Source of the DNA: a bacterium
GTDB lineage: Bacteria; Actinomycetota; Acidimicrobiia; Acidimicrobiales; Bin134
Length of the DNA stretch: 64,000 nucleotides
Direction of reading: 5' to 3'
NCBI GenBank assembly: GCA_026708015.1
Contig: JAPOVT010000007.1
Location: forward strand, 25,989-89,988
Each line of letters starts with the position of its first letter. The stretch's first letter is position 1. Of the stretch, positions 7,802 through 15,992 are shown piece by piece. The notes beneath the pieces were generated by a model. The model saw only the letters and a list, made by a program, of their open reading frames with translations, did no database searches and was not told the DNA's origin. The translations under genes and the position numbers were made by a program.

Positions 7802-10243
7802 TTAGAGTCGAACCCGCTCTTTGCGGGGATCGTAGAACGAACGTATGGATGCGGTGGCGGCGATGGGCACCCCGGCCACCTCGATCTCGAAGCGCCCGGC
7901 CTCCACCCAGTCCTTGGTGACGCCATCGACGCATTCCACATAGCCCAGGGCCAGCGCCCGTTTCTCGGTGTAGCTCCACATCCCGCTGCTGGTGCGGCCC
8001 ACCAACTGGCCATCGCAGTAGATGGGCTCATCGTGGTACAAGAGCCAATCAGGGTCCTCCAGCCGGAACTTGATGAGCCGCTTGGTGCGGGGCCCCTCCC
8101 GCTGGGCGGCCAGCGCGTCGCGGCCCCGGAAACCGCCGGCCTTGTCCCAAGCCACCGCAAACCCCAGCCCGGCCTCCAACGGGGTGTCCTCATCGGTGAT
8201 GTCATGGCCCCAGTGGCAGTAGGCCGCCTCCATGCGCAGCGTGTTCATGGCGTGGTAGCCAGCGTGGCGCAATCCCAATGGCGATCCCGCGTCCACCACC
8301 GCATCGTGCAGAGCGACTGCGTGTTCGTTAGGCACATAGAGCTCCCAGCCCAGCTCGCCCACATAGGTCATGCGCAGCGCCAAAGCCTCCACTCCGGCAA
8401 CGCACAGATCCTGGGCGGTGCCGAACGGGAAGCCGTCGTTGCCGAGATCGGCGTCGCAAAGCTGGCTCAGCGCGGCCCGGGAGTTAGGTCCCATCACGCC
8501 CAGCACGGCGTAGTGGTCGGTGACGTCTTCGATGACCACATCTCGGCCCCGAGCCGCCCGCCGCAGCCAAGCCCAATCGCGGGTGGCGGTAGCCGCCGAG
8601 GTGACCACCCAATAGGAGTTCTCCCCCCGGCGGGTCACGGTGAGGTCGGCTTCGATACCGCCGCAGTCGTTGAGCCACTGGGTATACACCGCCCGCCCCA
8701 CTGGCACGTCCACCTCGTTGGCGCACACCCAGTTGAGCAGGGCCATGGCATCAGGGCCTTCCACGGTGAACTTGGCGAACGAAGTCTGGTCGAACAAGCC
8801 CACCGCGTTGCGGACCGCTTCACATTCGTCTCCGCTGGCCTCGAACCAGTTCTGCGGCCCCCAGCTGTAGCGGTATTCCCGCTCTTGGCCGGGAGCGGCG
8901 TACCAGTTGGGCCGCTCCCACCCCCCGACCTCGCCGAACACCGCTCCGGCTGCGTCGATGCGCTCGTGCAGCGGCGACCGGCGGATGTTCCGAGCGGTCT
9001 CGTACTGGCGGAACGGCCAGTGCATGGCATACAACAGCCCCAGGCTCTCAGGGATGCGGGCATCGAGATAGGCGGGCTCGCACTGGAACCCGAATGAGCG
9101 GCGGATGTCCACCATCGACAAGTCCATGGGCGGGTGGTCGTCGACGATCCAGTCGGCCAGCACCCAGCCCACCCCGCCAGCCGACTGAATGCCCACCGAG
9201 TTGAACCCGGCGGCCACAAAGCAGCGGTCCACCTCGGGGGATTCGCCCAGGTAGTACACCCCGTCGGGGGTGAAGGCCTCGGGGCCGTTGAAGAAGAGTT
9301 GAAGGCCGGCCTCCCCCAGTACGGGCATGCGATGGATGGCCCGCTCGAAGATCGGCCCGACGTGTTCCCAGTCCTCGGGCAGGGTCTTGAACTGGAGGTC
9401 GCGGGGGATGCCGTCGAGGTTCCAGACCTTGCCCCGGGGCTCGAAGAAGCCGGCCATCAGCTTGCCGGTCTCCTCTTTGAAGTAGGTGTAGTTGGACGGG
9501 TCGCGCACCGTGGGCATATTGGGATACGCACCATCGACTGGTTCGGTGACGATGTAGAAGTGCTCGCAGGCCTGCACCGGCACGCTCACCCCGGCGGTGG
9601 CAGCCAGCTGGCGGGTCCAAATCCCGGCGGCCAACACCACGGTCTCGGCCTCTACCCGACCCGCCTCAGTGTCCACCCCTACCGCCCGGCCGTCTTCCAC
9701 CACCACCCCGGTCACCGCGGTGCCCTGGACGATCCGGGCGCCTGCGGCCCGAGCCCCCTTGGCCAGCGCCATGGTGGTGTCCACCGGAGAGGTAACCCCG
9801 TCTCGGGGAATGAACAGCGCACCCACCAGGTCGTCGATGTTGAGCAGCGGGCACAGCTCGAGGGCTTCGTCAAGGTCGATCTGACGGATGTCCACTCCCA
9901 CGGTCCGGGCCATGGACATGCCCCGCAGCAGCTCCTCCCACCGCTCCTCATCGGCGGCCACCGAAATGGAACCCGGCGCTCGATAGCCGGTGGCCTGGCC
10001 GGTTTCGACCTCGAGCTCTTCGAACAGCTGGGCCGAGTAGGTGGCCAACCGGGTGAGGCTGTGGCTCGACTTGAGCTGGCTCACCAGCCCCGCGGCGTGC
10101 CAGGTGGTGCCGCTGGTGAGTTGTCCCTGCTCGATGAGCAGCACATCGGTAACCCCGCGGCGGGTGAGGTGGTACGCGATGGAACAGCCGACGATCCCGC
10201 CGCCAACAATGACTACCTGAGCCCGGTCGCCAAGCTCAGCCAT
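7802..10243 (-). CDS. dimethylglycine/sarcosine dehydrogenase-type flavoprotein with GcvT domain (first in operon)
   Basis: 813 residues and the same architecture as its neighbour: FAD loop VVIVGGGIVGCSIAYHLTRRG (from ~residue 10), covalent-FAD segment SGTTWHAAGLVSQ (~42-54), linker domain, then a C-terminal GcvT domain (FTVEGPDAMALLNW, YAVLGVMGPNSRAALSQL, TYVGELGWELYVPNEHA). The two genes are clearly paralogous but diverged, suggesting different methylated substrates (for example dimethylglycine and sarcosine) rather than a recent duplication. It is the first gene of the minus-strand set 10243-2444, whose promoter should lie in the 10244-10569 gap. Confidence 0.9.
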   Translation of the reverse strand: MAELGDRAQVVIVGGGIVGCSIAYHLTRRGVTDVLLIEQGQLTSGTTWHAAGLVSQLKSSHSLTRLATYSAQLFEELEVETGQATGYRAPGSISVAADEERWEELLRGMSMARTVGVDIRQIDLDEALELCPLLNIDDLVGALFIPRDGVTSPVDTTMALAKGARAAGARIVQGTAVTGVVVEDGRAVGVDTEAGRVEAETVVLAAGIWTRQLAATAGVSVPVQACEHFYIVTEPVDGAYPNMPTVRDPSNYTYFKEETGKLMAGFFEPRGKVWNLDGIPRDLQFKTLPEDWEHVGPIFERAIHRMPVLGEAGLQLFFNGPEAFTPDGVYYLGESPEVDRCFVAAGFNSVGIQSAGGVGWVLADWIVDDHPPMDLSMVDIRRSFGFQCEPAYLDARIPESLGLLYAMHWPFRQYETARNIRRSPLHERIDAAGAVFGEVGGWERPNWYAAPGQEREYRYSWGPQNWFEASGDECEAVRNAVGLFDQTSFAKFTVEGPDAMALLNWVCANEVDVPVGRAVYTQWLNDCGGIEADLTVTRRGENSYWVVTSAATATRDWAWLRRAARGRDVVIEDVTDHYAVLGVMGPNSRAALSQLCDADLGNDGFPFGTAQDLCVAGVEALALRMTYVGELGWELYVPNEHAVALHDAVVDAGSPLGLRHAGYHAMNTLRMEAAYCHWGHDITDEDTPLEAGLGFAVAWDKAGGFRGRDALAAQREGPRTKRLIKFRLEDPDWLLYHDEPIYCDGQLVGRTSSGMWSYTEKRALALGYVECVDGVTKDWVEAGRFEIEVAGVPIAATASIRSFYDPRKERVRL

Positions 10244-10354
10244 CCCACCCCATTAGGCCGCTCCAGTGATGCGAGGTTTATGTTTGCCGTCAATTGCACC
10301 CCCTGAACCACACCTCCAGAGGCTGCTCCCGCTTTACAAAATTGCCAGCGGATT

Positions 10355-10370
10355 CACCGGCGAGCCGGTG
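10355..10370. repeat. inverted repeat CACCGGC-GA-GCCGGTG
   Basis: Perfect 7-bp arms with a 2-base centre, located about 110 bases upstream of the demethylase operon start. No T-tract follows on either strand, so an operator is as likely as a terminator. Function is not established. Confidence 0.5.
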
Positions 10371-10555
10371 CCGTAGCGTAACACCAGCGGAGCGCAAACG
10401 TATTGGAATTCCCAGCGGCCCAATTGCAGGACCGCTCCCGGTAGGCAGCGTACTCTTCCGCGGTCGGCGGCGTGCGATCACTCAGTCCCATAAGTCAGTC
10501 TCTATCACGAAAGCTCGTCTACAACCCACGGTGGCTTTATCACCAAAAGTGCTGT

Positions 10556-10561
10556 TATGAT
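10556..10561 (+). promoter_or_regulatory. probable -10 box (TATGAT) of the vapBC-like operon, leaderless start
   Basis: TATGAT ends 8 bases before the ATG at 10570. That spacing puts the transcription start on or next to the start codon, the usual layout of leaderless actinobacterial mRNAs. I see no good -35 box and no Shine-Dalgarno sequence in the 8 bases. Confidence 0.45.
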
Positions 10562-10569
10562 GTAGCTTC

Positions 10570-10818
10570 ATGCGTACGCAGATTGCCCTAGAGCCTGAAC
10601 AACACGCTGGAGTAAAGCGAAAGGCCGCTGAGCTGGGCATCAGCATGGCCGAATATATTCGCCGACTCGTTGAACGCGATCTCGCTGCCCCCAGATCCCA
10701 GGCCGACATTTCCGACATATTCGCACTGGGAGGTTCTGGGGGCAGCGATATTGCCGCGGAGGGCAAATCGGCAATTGCCGAGGCGGTTGAAGCGGACTGG
10801 ATTCGACGCACGCGATGA
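10570..10818 (+). CDS. ribbon-helix-helix antitoxin, VapB-like
   Basis: 82 residues. The N-terminus (MRTQIALEPEQHAGVKR, then ELGISMAEYIRRLVERDL) fits a ribbon-helix-helix DNA-binding fold: one strand that pairs in a dimer, then two helices. The C-terminal ~35 residues would wrap and inhibit the toxin. The last bases overlap the toxin start (ATGA at 10815-10818), so translation is coupled. Antitoxins of this kind usually repress their own operon together with the toxin. The toxin-antitoxin call rests on the fold pattern and on the PIN protein next door. Confidence 0.75.
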   Translation: MRTQIALEPEQHAGVKRKAAELGISMAEYIRRLVERDLAAPRSQADISDIFALGGSGGSDIAAEGKSAIAEAVEADWIRRTR

Positions 10819-11231
10819 CCATTTTCGTCGACACATCGGTTTGGTACGCCGCTGCCGACGCAGACGACGTCAGTCACAAACAGGCCACGTCTCTGTTGGA
10901 GAGATTCGACGGCCGACTGCTAACCAGCGATCACGTTTTGGTTGAGACTTGGCTCCTTACCCGTAGGCGTCTGGGAAGCGCACTTGCCGAAACACTGGTG
11001 AATGCCATCCGCGAGGGACGTTCCCAAGTGGAGCTGACCACGCTCGCCGACCTCCAAGTCGCCGCCCAGATCCACGAGGCGTTCCCGGACCAGGGCTTCT
11101 CAATCGTCGACCGCACAAGCTGGGTGATCATGCAGCGCCTCGGCGTGCATGAGGCGCTCGCCTTCGACCGGGACTACTCGATATTCCGATTCGGCCGCGA
11201 CCGGCGCGGAAGCTTCACGGTCCACAGTTAG
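10815..11231 (+). CDS. PIN-domain toxin, VapC-like ribonuclease
   Basis: 138 residues with the four acidic positions of a PIN nuclease: Asp in VDTSVWYAA (residue ~5), Glu in VLVETWLL (~44), Asp in FSIVDRTSW (~97) and Asp in ALAFDRDYSIF (~116). VapC toxins are Mg-dependent RNases that cleave tRNA or rRNA. The ATG overlaps the antitoxin stop by 4 bases. The stop TAG (11229-11231) overlaps the TAA of the convergent P450 gene (11228-11230). Some PIN proteins act outside toxin-antitoxin pairs, but the paired antitoxin makes that unlikely. Confidence 0.8.
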   Translation: MTIFVDTSVWYAAADADDVSHKQATSLLERFDGRLLTSDHVLVETWLLTRRRLGSALAETLVNAIREGRSQVELTTLADLQVAAQIHEAFPDQGFSIVDRTSWVIMQRLGVHEALAFDRDYSIFRFGRDRRGSFTVHS

Positions 11232-12427
11232 CTGAGAGCTACCGGAAGACGGCTCAGGCCTCTCAGGGTGATGCGGGGCTTCCAGGGAGGGTCGACTTCG
11301 GTCGGGGTCCAGGTTTCGAAGCGGTCGAGCAGGCCAGCGAGCACCACATGGCCTTCGAGGCGGGCCAGTGATGCCCCCAGGCAGTAGTGGATGCCCGAGC
11401 CAAACGACAGCAGCGGTGCTTCCTGTCGACCGATGTCGAACCGATCGGGAGCGTCTATAGCTTCGGGATCGCGGTTGGCCGCCCCCAGGAGCATCAGCAC
11501 CATGCTTCCCTTGGCGATGGCGTGCCCGCCGATCTCCACGTCCTCGAAGGTGTAGCGGGCGTCCACCTGCACGGGAGGCTGAAAGCGCAGCACCTCGTTC
11601 ACCGCGCCAGGCACCAGCGACCGATCGGCCCGCAGCCGGGCCAGCTCGTCGGGATGCCGGATGAGCGTGTCAACCATGTTGCCAATCAGGTTGGTGGTGG
11701 TCTCGAAACCCGCGGCGTAGATCAGCGACAGCGTGAGCCCGATCTCTCGCTGGGTGAGCCGGTCCTCGCCGTCGCTGGCCGCAATCAGCGCAGATAGCAG
11801 GTCGTCGCGGGGCTCGATCCGCCGCCGGTCGATCAGATCGTCGAAGTACGCCTTTACCTTGACTCCCGAGGCCTCCGCTCGTTCCTGCTCTTCGGCGCTT
11901 TGGTTCGGCTCAAGGGAGCCGGCCAGATCCGACACCAATGGACGCAGCCAATCGCGGTCGGACCGGGGAACCCCCACCAGTTCGCTGATGACATTGGCCG
12001 GCAGGGGAAACGCCAACTGATCCATCAGATCTCCCCCACCGGAGGCGGCCAGCGAATCCAGCAGCTCGGAGGTCATTTCCTCCACCGCGGTCCGCAGGCC
12101 TTCAACCCGTCGAGGGGTGAACGCCCGGCTGACCAGAGAGCGCAGGCGAGTGTGGTCGGGAGGGTTCAAGAACAAGAAGGTCCGCTCTTCGTTGGGAGTT
12201 CGCACTCTCTCAGCAGTGAGCGTCGGAACCTCGTCTCCGGGTTCGGCGTTGCCCATCCGGTGATCCCGCAGTGCCATTCGACAGTCCTCGTACCGGGTGA
12301 GCACCCAATAGTCGGCGAAGCTCAGCTTGTGTACCGGCGCCGTCTCCCGAAGTTCCCGCAGCAGCGGATAGGGATCGGCGTACACCTCCGGATCGGTGAC
12401 GATCCGAAGCAGCAGCTCGTCGCTCAT
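11228..12427 (-). CDS. cytochrome P450 monooxygenase
   Basis: 399 residues when started at the ATG at 12427, whose ATGA overlap with the stop of the upstream SDR gene supports this start over a longer one at 12472. The I-helix oxygen-binding motif AGFETTTN (~residue 230), the K-helix ExxR (NEVLRF) and the heme loop LSFGSGIHYCLGASLAR with the axial cysteine near residue 349 are intact. Soluble bacterial class I P450s need a ferredoxin and reductase, neither of which is in the window. Translational coupling to the SDR suggests the two act on one substrate, perhaps hydroxylation followed by alcohol oxidation. Confidence 0.95.
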   Translation of the reverse strand: MSDELLLRIVTDPEVYADPYPLLRELRETAPVHKLSFADYWVLTRYEDCRMALRDHRMGNAEPGDEVPTLTAERVRTPNEERTFLFLNPPDHTRLRSLVSRAFTPRRVEGLRTAVEEMTSELLDSLAASGGGDLMDQLAFPLPANVISELVGVPRSDRDWLRPLVSDLAGSLEPNQSAEEQERAEASGVKVKAYFDDLIDRRRIEPRDDLLSALIAASDGEDRLTQREIGLTLSLIYAAGFETTTNLIGNMVDTLIRHPDELARLRADRSLVPGAVNEVLRFQPPVQVDARYTFEDVEIGGHAIAKGSMVLMLLGAANRDPEAIDAPDRFDIGRQEAPLLSFGSGIHYCLGASLARLEGHVVLAGLLDRFETWTPTEVDPPWKPRITLRGLSRLPVALS

Positions 12428-13341
12428 GGGCGGGGGCTGTGGACCCGGCCGAAGGTGTAGGCGTCGGGCCAACCCCGCTCGGCGAGGTTGGCCTCTTGGC
12501 GGGCGATAGCGGTGGGGATGTCGGCCGGTTGCCAGCCATCCACCAGCGACTCGCCCATCAGGTCGAGCACCGGCCGGTTGAGCTCCACCAAGAGTTGGAG
12601 GCTGAAGGCGATGCGGCCGGTGAGCACATCGGGATCACCGGCGAGCAGGGCCAGGGCGGCCTCGGCCATGGTCTCAAGCGGCTCGTACATGCCCTCGTCA
12701 ATCCATCCAGCCTCAACCAGCGCCGGGGTAGCTATGGCGGCCTGGGGAGTGAGGGCGTTCACCGACACTCCCTGGCCTTCGCATTCGCTGGCCGCAGACA
12801 CGGTCAGCTTGTTGAGAGCTGCCTTGGGCGCTCCGTAGACGAAGCCGGCCTTGGAGGGCTTGCTGGTGGGGAACGGAGGTCCGGGAGGCAGTTCGGCGGA
12901 GAAAGTGGTGAGGTTCAAGATCGACCCGCTGCCCCGCTCGCGCATGCCGCCAATGACCGCCTTCATCAGCTCCCAGGGCGCCCATAGATTCACTTGCAGG
13001 CTCAGCTCAAGCTGCTTGGGGCTAACCTCCTCGAACGGGCGGTAGCCGTTCATCGCGGCGTTGTTCACTAACAGGTCGATGGGGCCGAACGCCTCTGTGG
13101 TTCTCGGTACCAATTCCGTGCGGGTGCCCGACGGGTCACTGAGGTCGGACGGGAGCACCAGGCACTCTCCGCCGAATGCCTCGATGCGGTCTTTGGTGGC
13201 AGCCAACCCCTGTTCATCACGAGCGGTGATTGCCACGCTGGCTCCTTCGGCGGCCAAACGCAGCGCGATCGCGGTGCCCGTGCCTCCCTTGCTGGCTCCG
13301 GTGACCAGCGCAACCTTGCCCTCACAAGCCCGTTCTGCCAT
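12424..13341 (-). CDS. short-chain dehydrogenase/reductase (SDR)
   Basis: 305 residues from the ATG at 13341 (MAERACEGKV). A start further upstream would run into the start region of the divergent phosphoesterase. Cofactor loop VALVTGASKGGTGTAIALRL (residues ~10-29), NNA motif (LLVNNAAMNG, ~93) and a C-terminal extension of ~60 residues beyond the core. The active-site region reads ILNLTTFSAELP then FVYGAPKAALNK: Y-x-x-x-K is present (YGAPK). The substrate is unknown. It is cotranscribed with the P450. Confidence 0.85.
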   Translation of the reverse strand: MAERACEGKVALVTGASKGGTGTAIALRLAAEGASVAITARDEQGLAATKDRIEAFGGECLVLPSDLSDPSGTRTELVPRTTEAFGPIDLLVNNAAMNGYRPFEEVSPKQLELSLQVNLWAPWELMKAVIGGMRERGSGSILNLTTFSAELPPGPPFPTSKPSKAGFVYGAPKAALNKLTVSAASECEGQGVSVNALTPQAAIATPALVEAGWIDEGMYEPLETMAEAALALLAGDPDVLTGRIAFSLQLLVELNRPVLDLMGESLVDGWQPADIPTAIARQEANLAERGWPDAYTFGRVHSPRP

Positions 13342-13411
13342 AGCCTTGCCTTCCGGTGAAAAATTATGTGCGAGCCTACGCCGACGAGTTGACCCGAGGA
13401 CTACTGGCAAC

Positions 13412-14155
13412 ATGACCGACAACCAACTCCAACCACGCCGAACCCTCTCCCTGCTGCACACGTCGGACTGCCATTTGGGCACCTCACCAGCTCGACGACA
13501 AGAGGCCGCCTTTGCCGCCGCCATGGACCTGGCCATTGCGGAAGATGTGGACGCAGTCATCATCTCCGGCGACCTGTTCGACCACAATCGGGTGGGCGAT
13601 GACGTGCTGAGCTGGGCCGCCGATCAACTGGCTCGCCTGTCGTGCCCGGCGGTGATGATCGCCGGCAATCACGACGCCCACCCGGAATCGTCAGTGCTCC
13701 ACCGGTTCAGCCCCCACATCCAAGACCTCCCGATCACCATCCTCGACTCCCTGGAGGGAACCACCACTCACCTCCCCGAGCTGGAACTCACCGTCTGGGG
13801 TAAGTCGATGGATGACCACCACCCCGGATTCCACCCCCTCGACGGGCTTCCCGTACGCCCCAAGGACGGCTGGTGCGTGGCCATGGGCCACGGCCTGGTC
13901 ATGCCCGACGAGACGCCGTCGTACCGCTCGTCACCCATCTACCCCAGCCATCTCGACGCCCTCGACTGGGACTACGTCGCCCTCGGCCACATCCACCGCC
14001 ACATGGTTATCCGGGAATCACCCTCCGTGGTCGCCTACTCCGGCGCCACCGCGGAATCGCTGGAAGGCGACCCCGCTGTACTGCTCGTGAGCCTCGATCC
14101 CGACTCCGGTGTCTCGTTGACCCTGCGGGAGTTGGCGCCCAGTCCCATCGCTTAA
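13412..14155 (+). CDS. metallophosphoesterase (SbcD/Mre11-type calcineurin-like fold)
   Basis: 247 residues from ATG 13412. Metal ligands of the calcineurin-like fold are visible in order: HTSDCHLG (D-x-H type, residues ~15-22), ISGDLFDHN (GD motif, ~48-56), IAGNHDAH (GNHD, ~80-87), a later His in MGHGL and GHIHRHM (GHxH, ~195). This arrangement is that of DNA-repair exonuclease subunits and related phosphodiesterases, but the protein lacks the capping C-terminal domain of SbcD and no SbcC is next to it. Nucleotide or cyclic-nucleotide phosphodiesterase activity is possible. The last 4 bases overlap the convergent SMP-30 gene. Confidence 0.8.
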   Translation: MTDNQLQPRRTLSLLHTSDCHLGTSPARRQEAAFAAAMDLAIAEDVDAVIISGDLFDHNRVGDDVLSWAADQLARLSCPAVMIAGNHDAHPESSVLHRFSPHIQDLPITILDSLEGTTTHLPELELTVWGKSMDDHHPGFHPLDGLPVRPKDGWCVAMGHGLVMPDETPSYRSSPIYPSHLDALDWDYVALGHIHRHMVIRESPSVVAYSGATAESLEGDPAVLLVSLDPDSGVSLTLRELAPSPIA

Positions 14156-15015
14156 GGCTTGCCCACGCCGGGGACGGTGACGTCGGTGGCGTAGATGGAG
14201 CCGGTCTTGGCTGCGGTCACCACTTCTTTCTTCCAGTCGTCGGCGGCGCAGATGAGGAGCGTGTGGCGGTCGTCGCCGCCGAGCACGCAGGCTACCGGGA
14301 CCTTGGGGGCCATGTCGTAGGAGTCGGTTACCTCTCCCCCGGGCAGCACCCGGAACACCCGCAGACCCAACGGGTCGGCTACCCACACCGCCCCCTCCGC
14401 GTCTAGGCAGATGCCATCGGGCGGGGCCACCGGCAGCTTGTCGGACTCGGGCACCAACTCGGCATAGACCCGCCGCTTGGAAAGGGTGCCGTCGGCGGCC
14501 ACATCGAACGCCGTGAGGCGGGAGGCGGCGCTCTCGGCCACGATCAGCGTCTCCTCATCGGGGGTCAGGATGTGGCCGTTGGGGGCCTCCATCTCTGGCG
14601 CGCCCACGCTCACCGAGCCGTCGGGAGCCACTCGGAAGGTCTGGCCGGTGAACCGGTCGCCCCCCTGGTGGATCCTCTGGCCCATGTCGCCGATGTAGGC
14701 GGTGCCGTCGGAGCGCACGATCATGTCGTTGATGTCGCCGACGGCCAGAGGCGACAAGTCGGCGTGCTCCACCATGGAGCCGTCGGGCTCTTGGCGCAGC
14801 AGCTTCTGGGTGGACATGGCCACCACCAGCAGCCGGCCGTCGGGCAGCCAGCCCAATCCGGAGGGGTCGTCCCAATCGACCACCGCCACGGTTTCAGCGT
14901 TTCCGTCCAGGTCGGTGCGGATCACCCGATGGGCGTGCATGTCGGAGAACCACAGTGCGCCGTCACGCCATCGGGGACCCTCGGAGAAGTTGAGCCCGTC
15001 CAAGATCGTGCGCAT
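14152..15015 (-). CDS. SMP-30/gluconolactonase/LRE family beta-propeller hydrolase
   Basis: 287 residues: LNFSEGPRWRDGALWFSDMHAHRVIR at the start gives the family Glu (SEGP-W) metal ligand, and SGLGWLPDGRLLVV, NDMIVRSDGTAYIGDMG and PPDGICLDAEGAVWVADP give the repeated propeller blades with the Asn and Asp ligands. Family members are Ca- or Zn-dependent lactonases or esterases acting on sugar lactones. The full length is present. It shares a 51-bp divergent region with the TauD dioxygenase. Confidence 0.9.
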   Translation of the reverse strand: MRTILDGLNFSEGPRWRDGALWFSDMHAHRVIRTDLDGNAETVAVVDWDDPSGLGWLPDGRLLVVAMSTQKLLRQEPDGSMVEHADLSPLAVGDINDMIVRSDGTAYIGDMGQRIHQGGDRFTGQTFRVAPDGSVSVGAPEMEAPNGHILTPDEETLIVAESAASRLTAFDVAADGTLSKRRVYAELVPESDKLPVAPPDGICLDAEGAVWVADPLGLRVFRVLPGGEVTDSYDMAPKVPVACVLGGDDRHTLLICAADDWKKEVVTAAKTGSIYATDVTVPGVGKP

Positions 15016-15065
15016 CTAATGCCTCCTCATCGCCTTGCTTGCAGACGAGATGGCACAATAGCCCC

Positions 15066-15992
15066 ATGAGCATGACCCTCACCCCCGGCATCGACACGGA
15101 AGAGTCCTACGAGACCATCCAGGTGTCCCGTATCGGCGGGTCGCTGGGCGCGGTCATCTCCGGGGTGGACCCCCGCGACAACCTCACCGACCAGCAGTTC
15201 GCCGAAATCCACGAGGCATTGCTCCGCCACGAGGTGATTATTTTCCGCAACGTGCCCATGAGCGCTGAGACTCAACTGGAGTTGGCCTCCCGCTGGGGCC
15301 AGCCCAGCATCTACCCGCTTCAAGCTCTGATGGGGGTCACCGAGCCCAATACCTCCGTCATCCGCGACGACGCCGACAGCCTGCCGACTACCGACAACTG
15401 GCACACCGACGTGACCTGGATCGAGGTGCCCCCCAAGGTCGCCCTGCTCCAAGCTCTGGTGGCGCCTCCCTACGGCGGAGACACCATGTGGTGCAGCATC
15501 ACGTCGGCCTACGACGCTTTGTCGGAACCGATGCGAAACATGATCGACGGGCTGGAACTCCACCACTCCAACTACCCCCAGTACTGCACCAACATGGCGG
15601 AGAAATCAGGAAGCTGGGACCTGGTGCCCTTGCTGCGGGAGGCCTACCCGGGCGTGAACCATCCGCTGGTGCGCACCCACCCCGAAACTGGGCGGCGGGC
15701 GCTGTATGTGGCCACCAACTTCCAGCAGTACGTGGTGGGGCTGTCCGAGAATGAGAGCACGGCTCTGCTCGACTTCCTGCTGCGCCACATAAACCAGCCC
15801 CGTTTCCACTGCCGGTGGTCGTGGACCGAGGGTGACTTGGCCATCTGGGACGAGCGATCGACCAACCATCGGGGCGTGTCCGACCACTACCCCGAGGTCC
15901 GGGAAGTGCGCCGCTGCACGGTGGACGGCGACCGCCCCTACTTCGACCCGTCGATACCCTACGTGCCCAAGAGCGCCTACCAGCCCCAGTAA
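15066..15992 (+). CDS. TauD/TfdA-family Fe(II)/2-oxoglutarate dioxygenase
   Basis: 308 residues from the ATG at 15066 (MSMTLTPG). Iron ligands: H-x-D in NWHTDVTW (~residues 113-115) and the distal His in STNHRGVSDH (~268), with a following Arg (EVREVRR) for 2-oxoglutarate. The N-terminal IGGSLGAVISGVDP segment is typical of the family. Reactions include oxidative release of sulfite from taurine or cleavage of aryloxy- and alkyl-ethers and sulfates; the substrate is not evident. It overlaps the convergent crotonase by 16 bases. Confidence 0.9.
   Translation: MSMTLTPGIDTEESYETIQVSRIGGSLGAVISGVDPRDNLTDQQFAEIHEALLRHEVIIFRNVPMSAETQLELASRWGQPSIYPLQALMGVTEPNTSVIRDDADSLPTTDNWHTDVTWIEVPPKVALLQALVAPPYGGDTMWCSITSAYDALSEPMRNMIDGLELHHSNYPQYCTNMAEKSGSWDLVPLLREAYPGVNHPLVRTHPETGRRALYVATNFQQYVVGLSENESTALLDFLLRHINQPRFHCRWSWTEGDLAIWDERSTNHRGVSDHYPEVREVRRCTVDGDRPYFDPSIPYVPKSAYQPQ

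Larger units (their letters stand above)
10244..10569. other. 326-bp divergent intergenic region
   Basis: I see no convincing gene here. It separates the minus-strand demethylase operon from the plus-strand VapBC-type pair and must carry both promoters. It is visibly less GC-rich than the neighbouring genes, holds a 7-bp perfect hairpin at 10355-10370 and ends in a TATGAT box just before the antitoxin start. Confidence 0.6.

Noticed and set aside
5798..9097. Long plus-strand ORFs of 544 and 554 residues opposite the two DMGDH-type genes
   Set aside because: They are antisense shadows of clear coding sequence. The translations have low complexity (G, H, V, Q, P rich) and match no family; high GC keeps antisense frames open.
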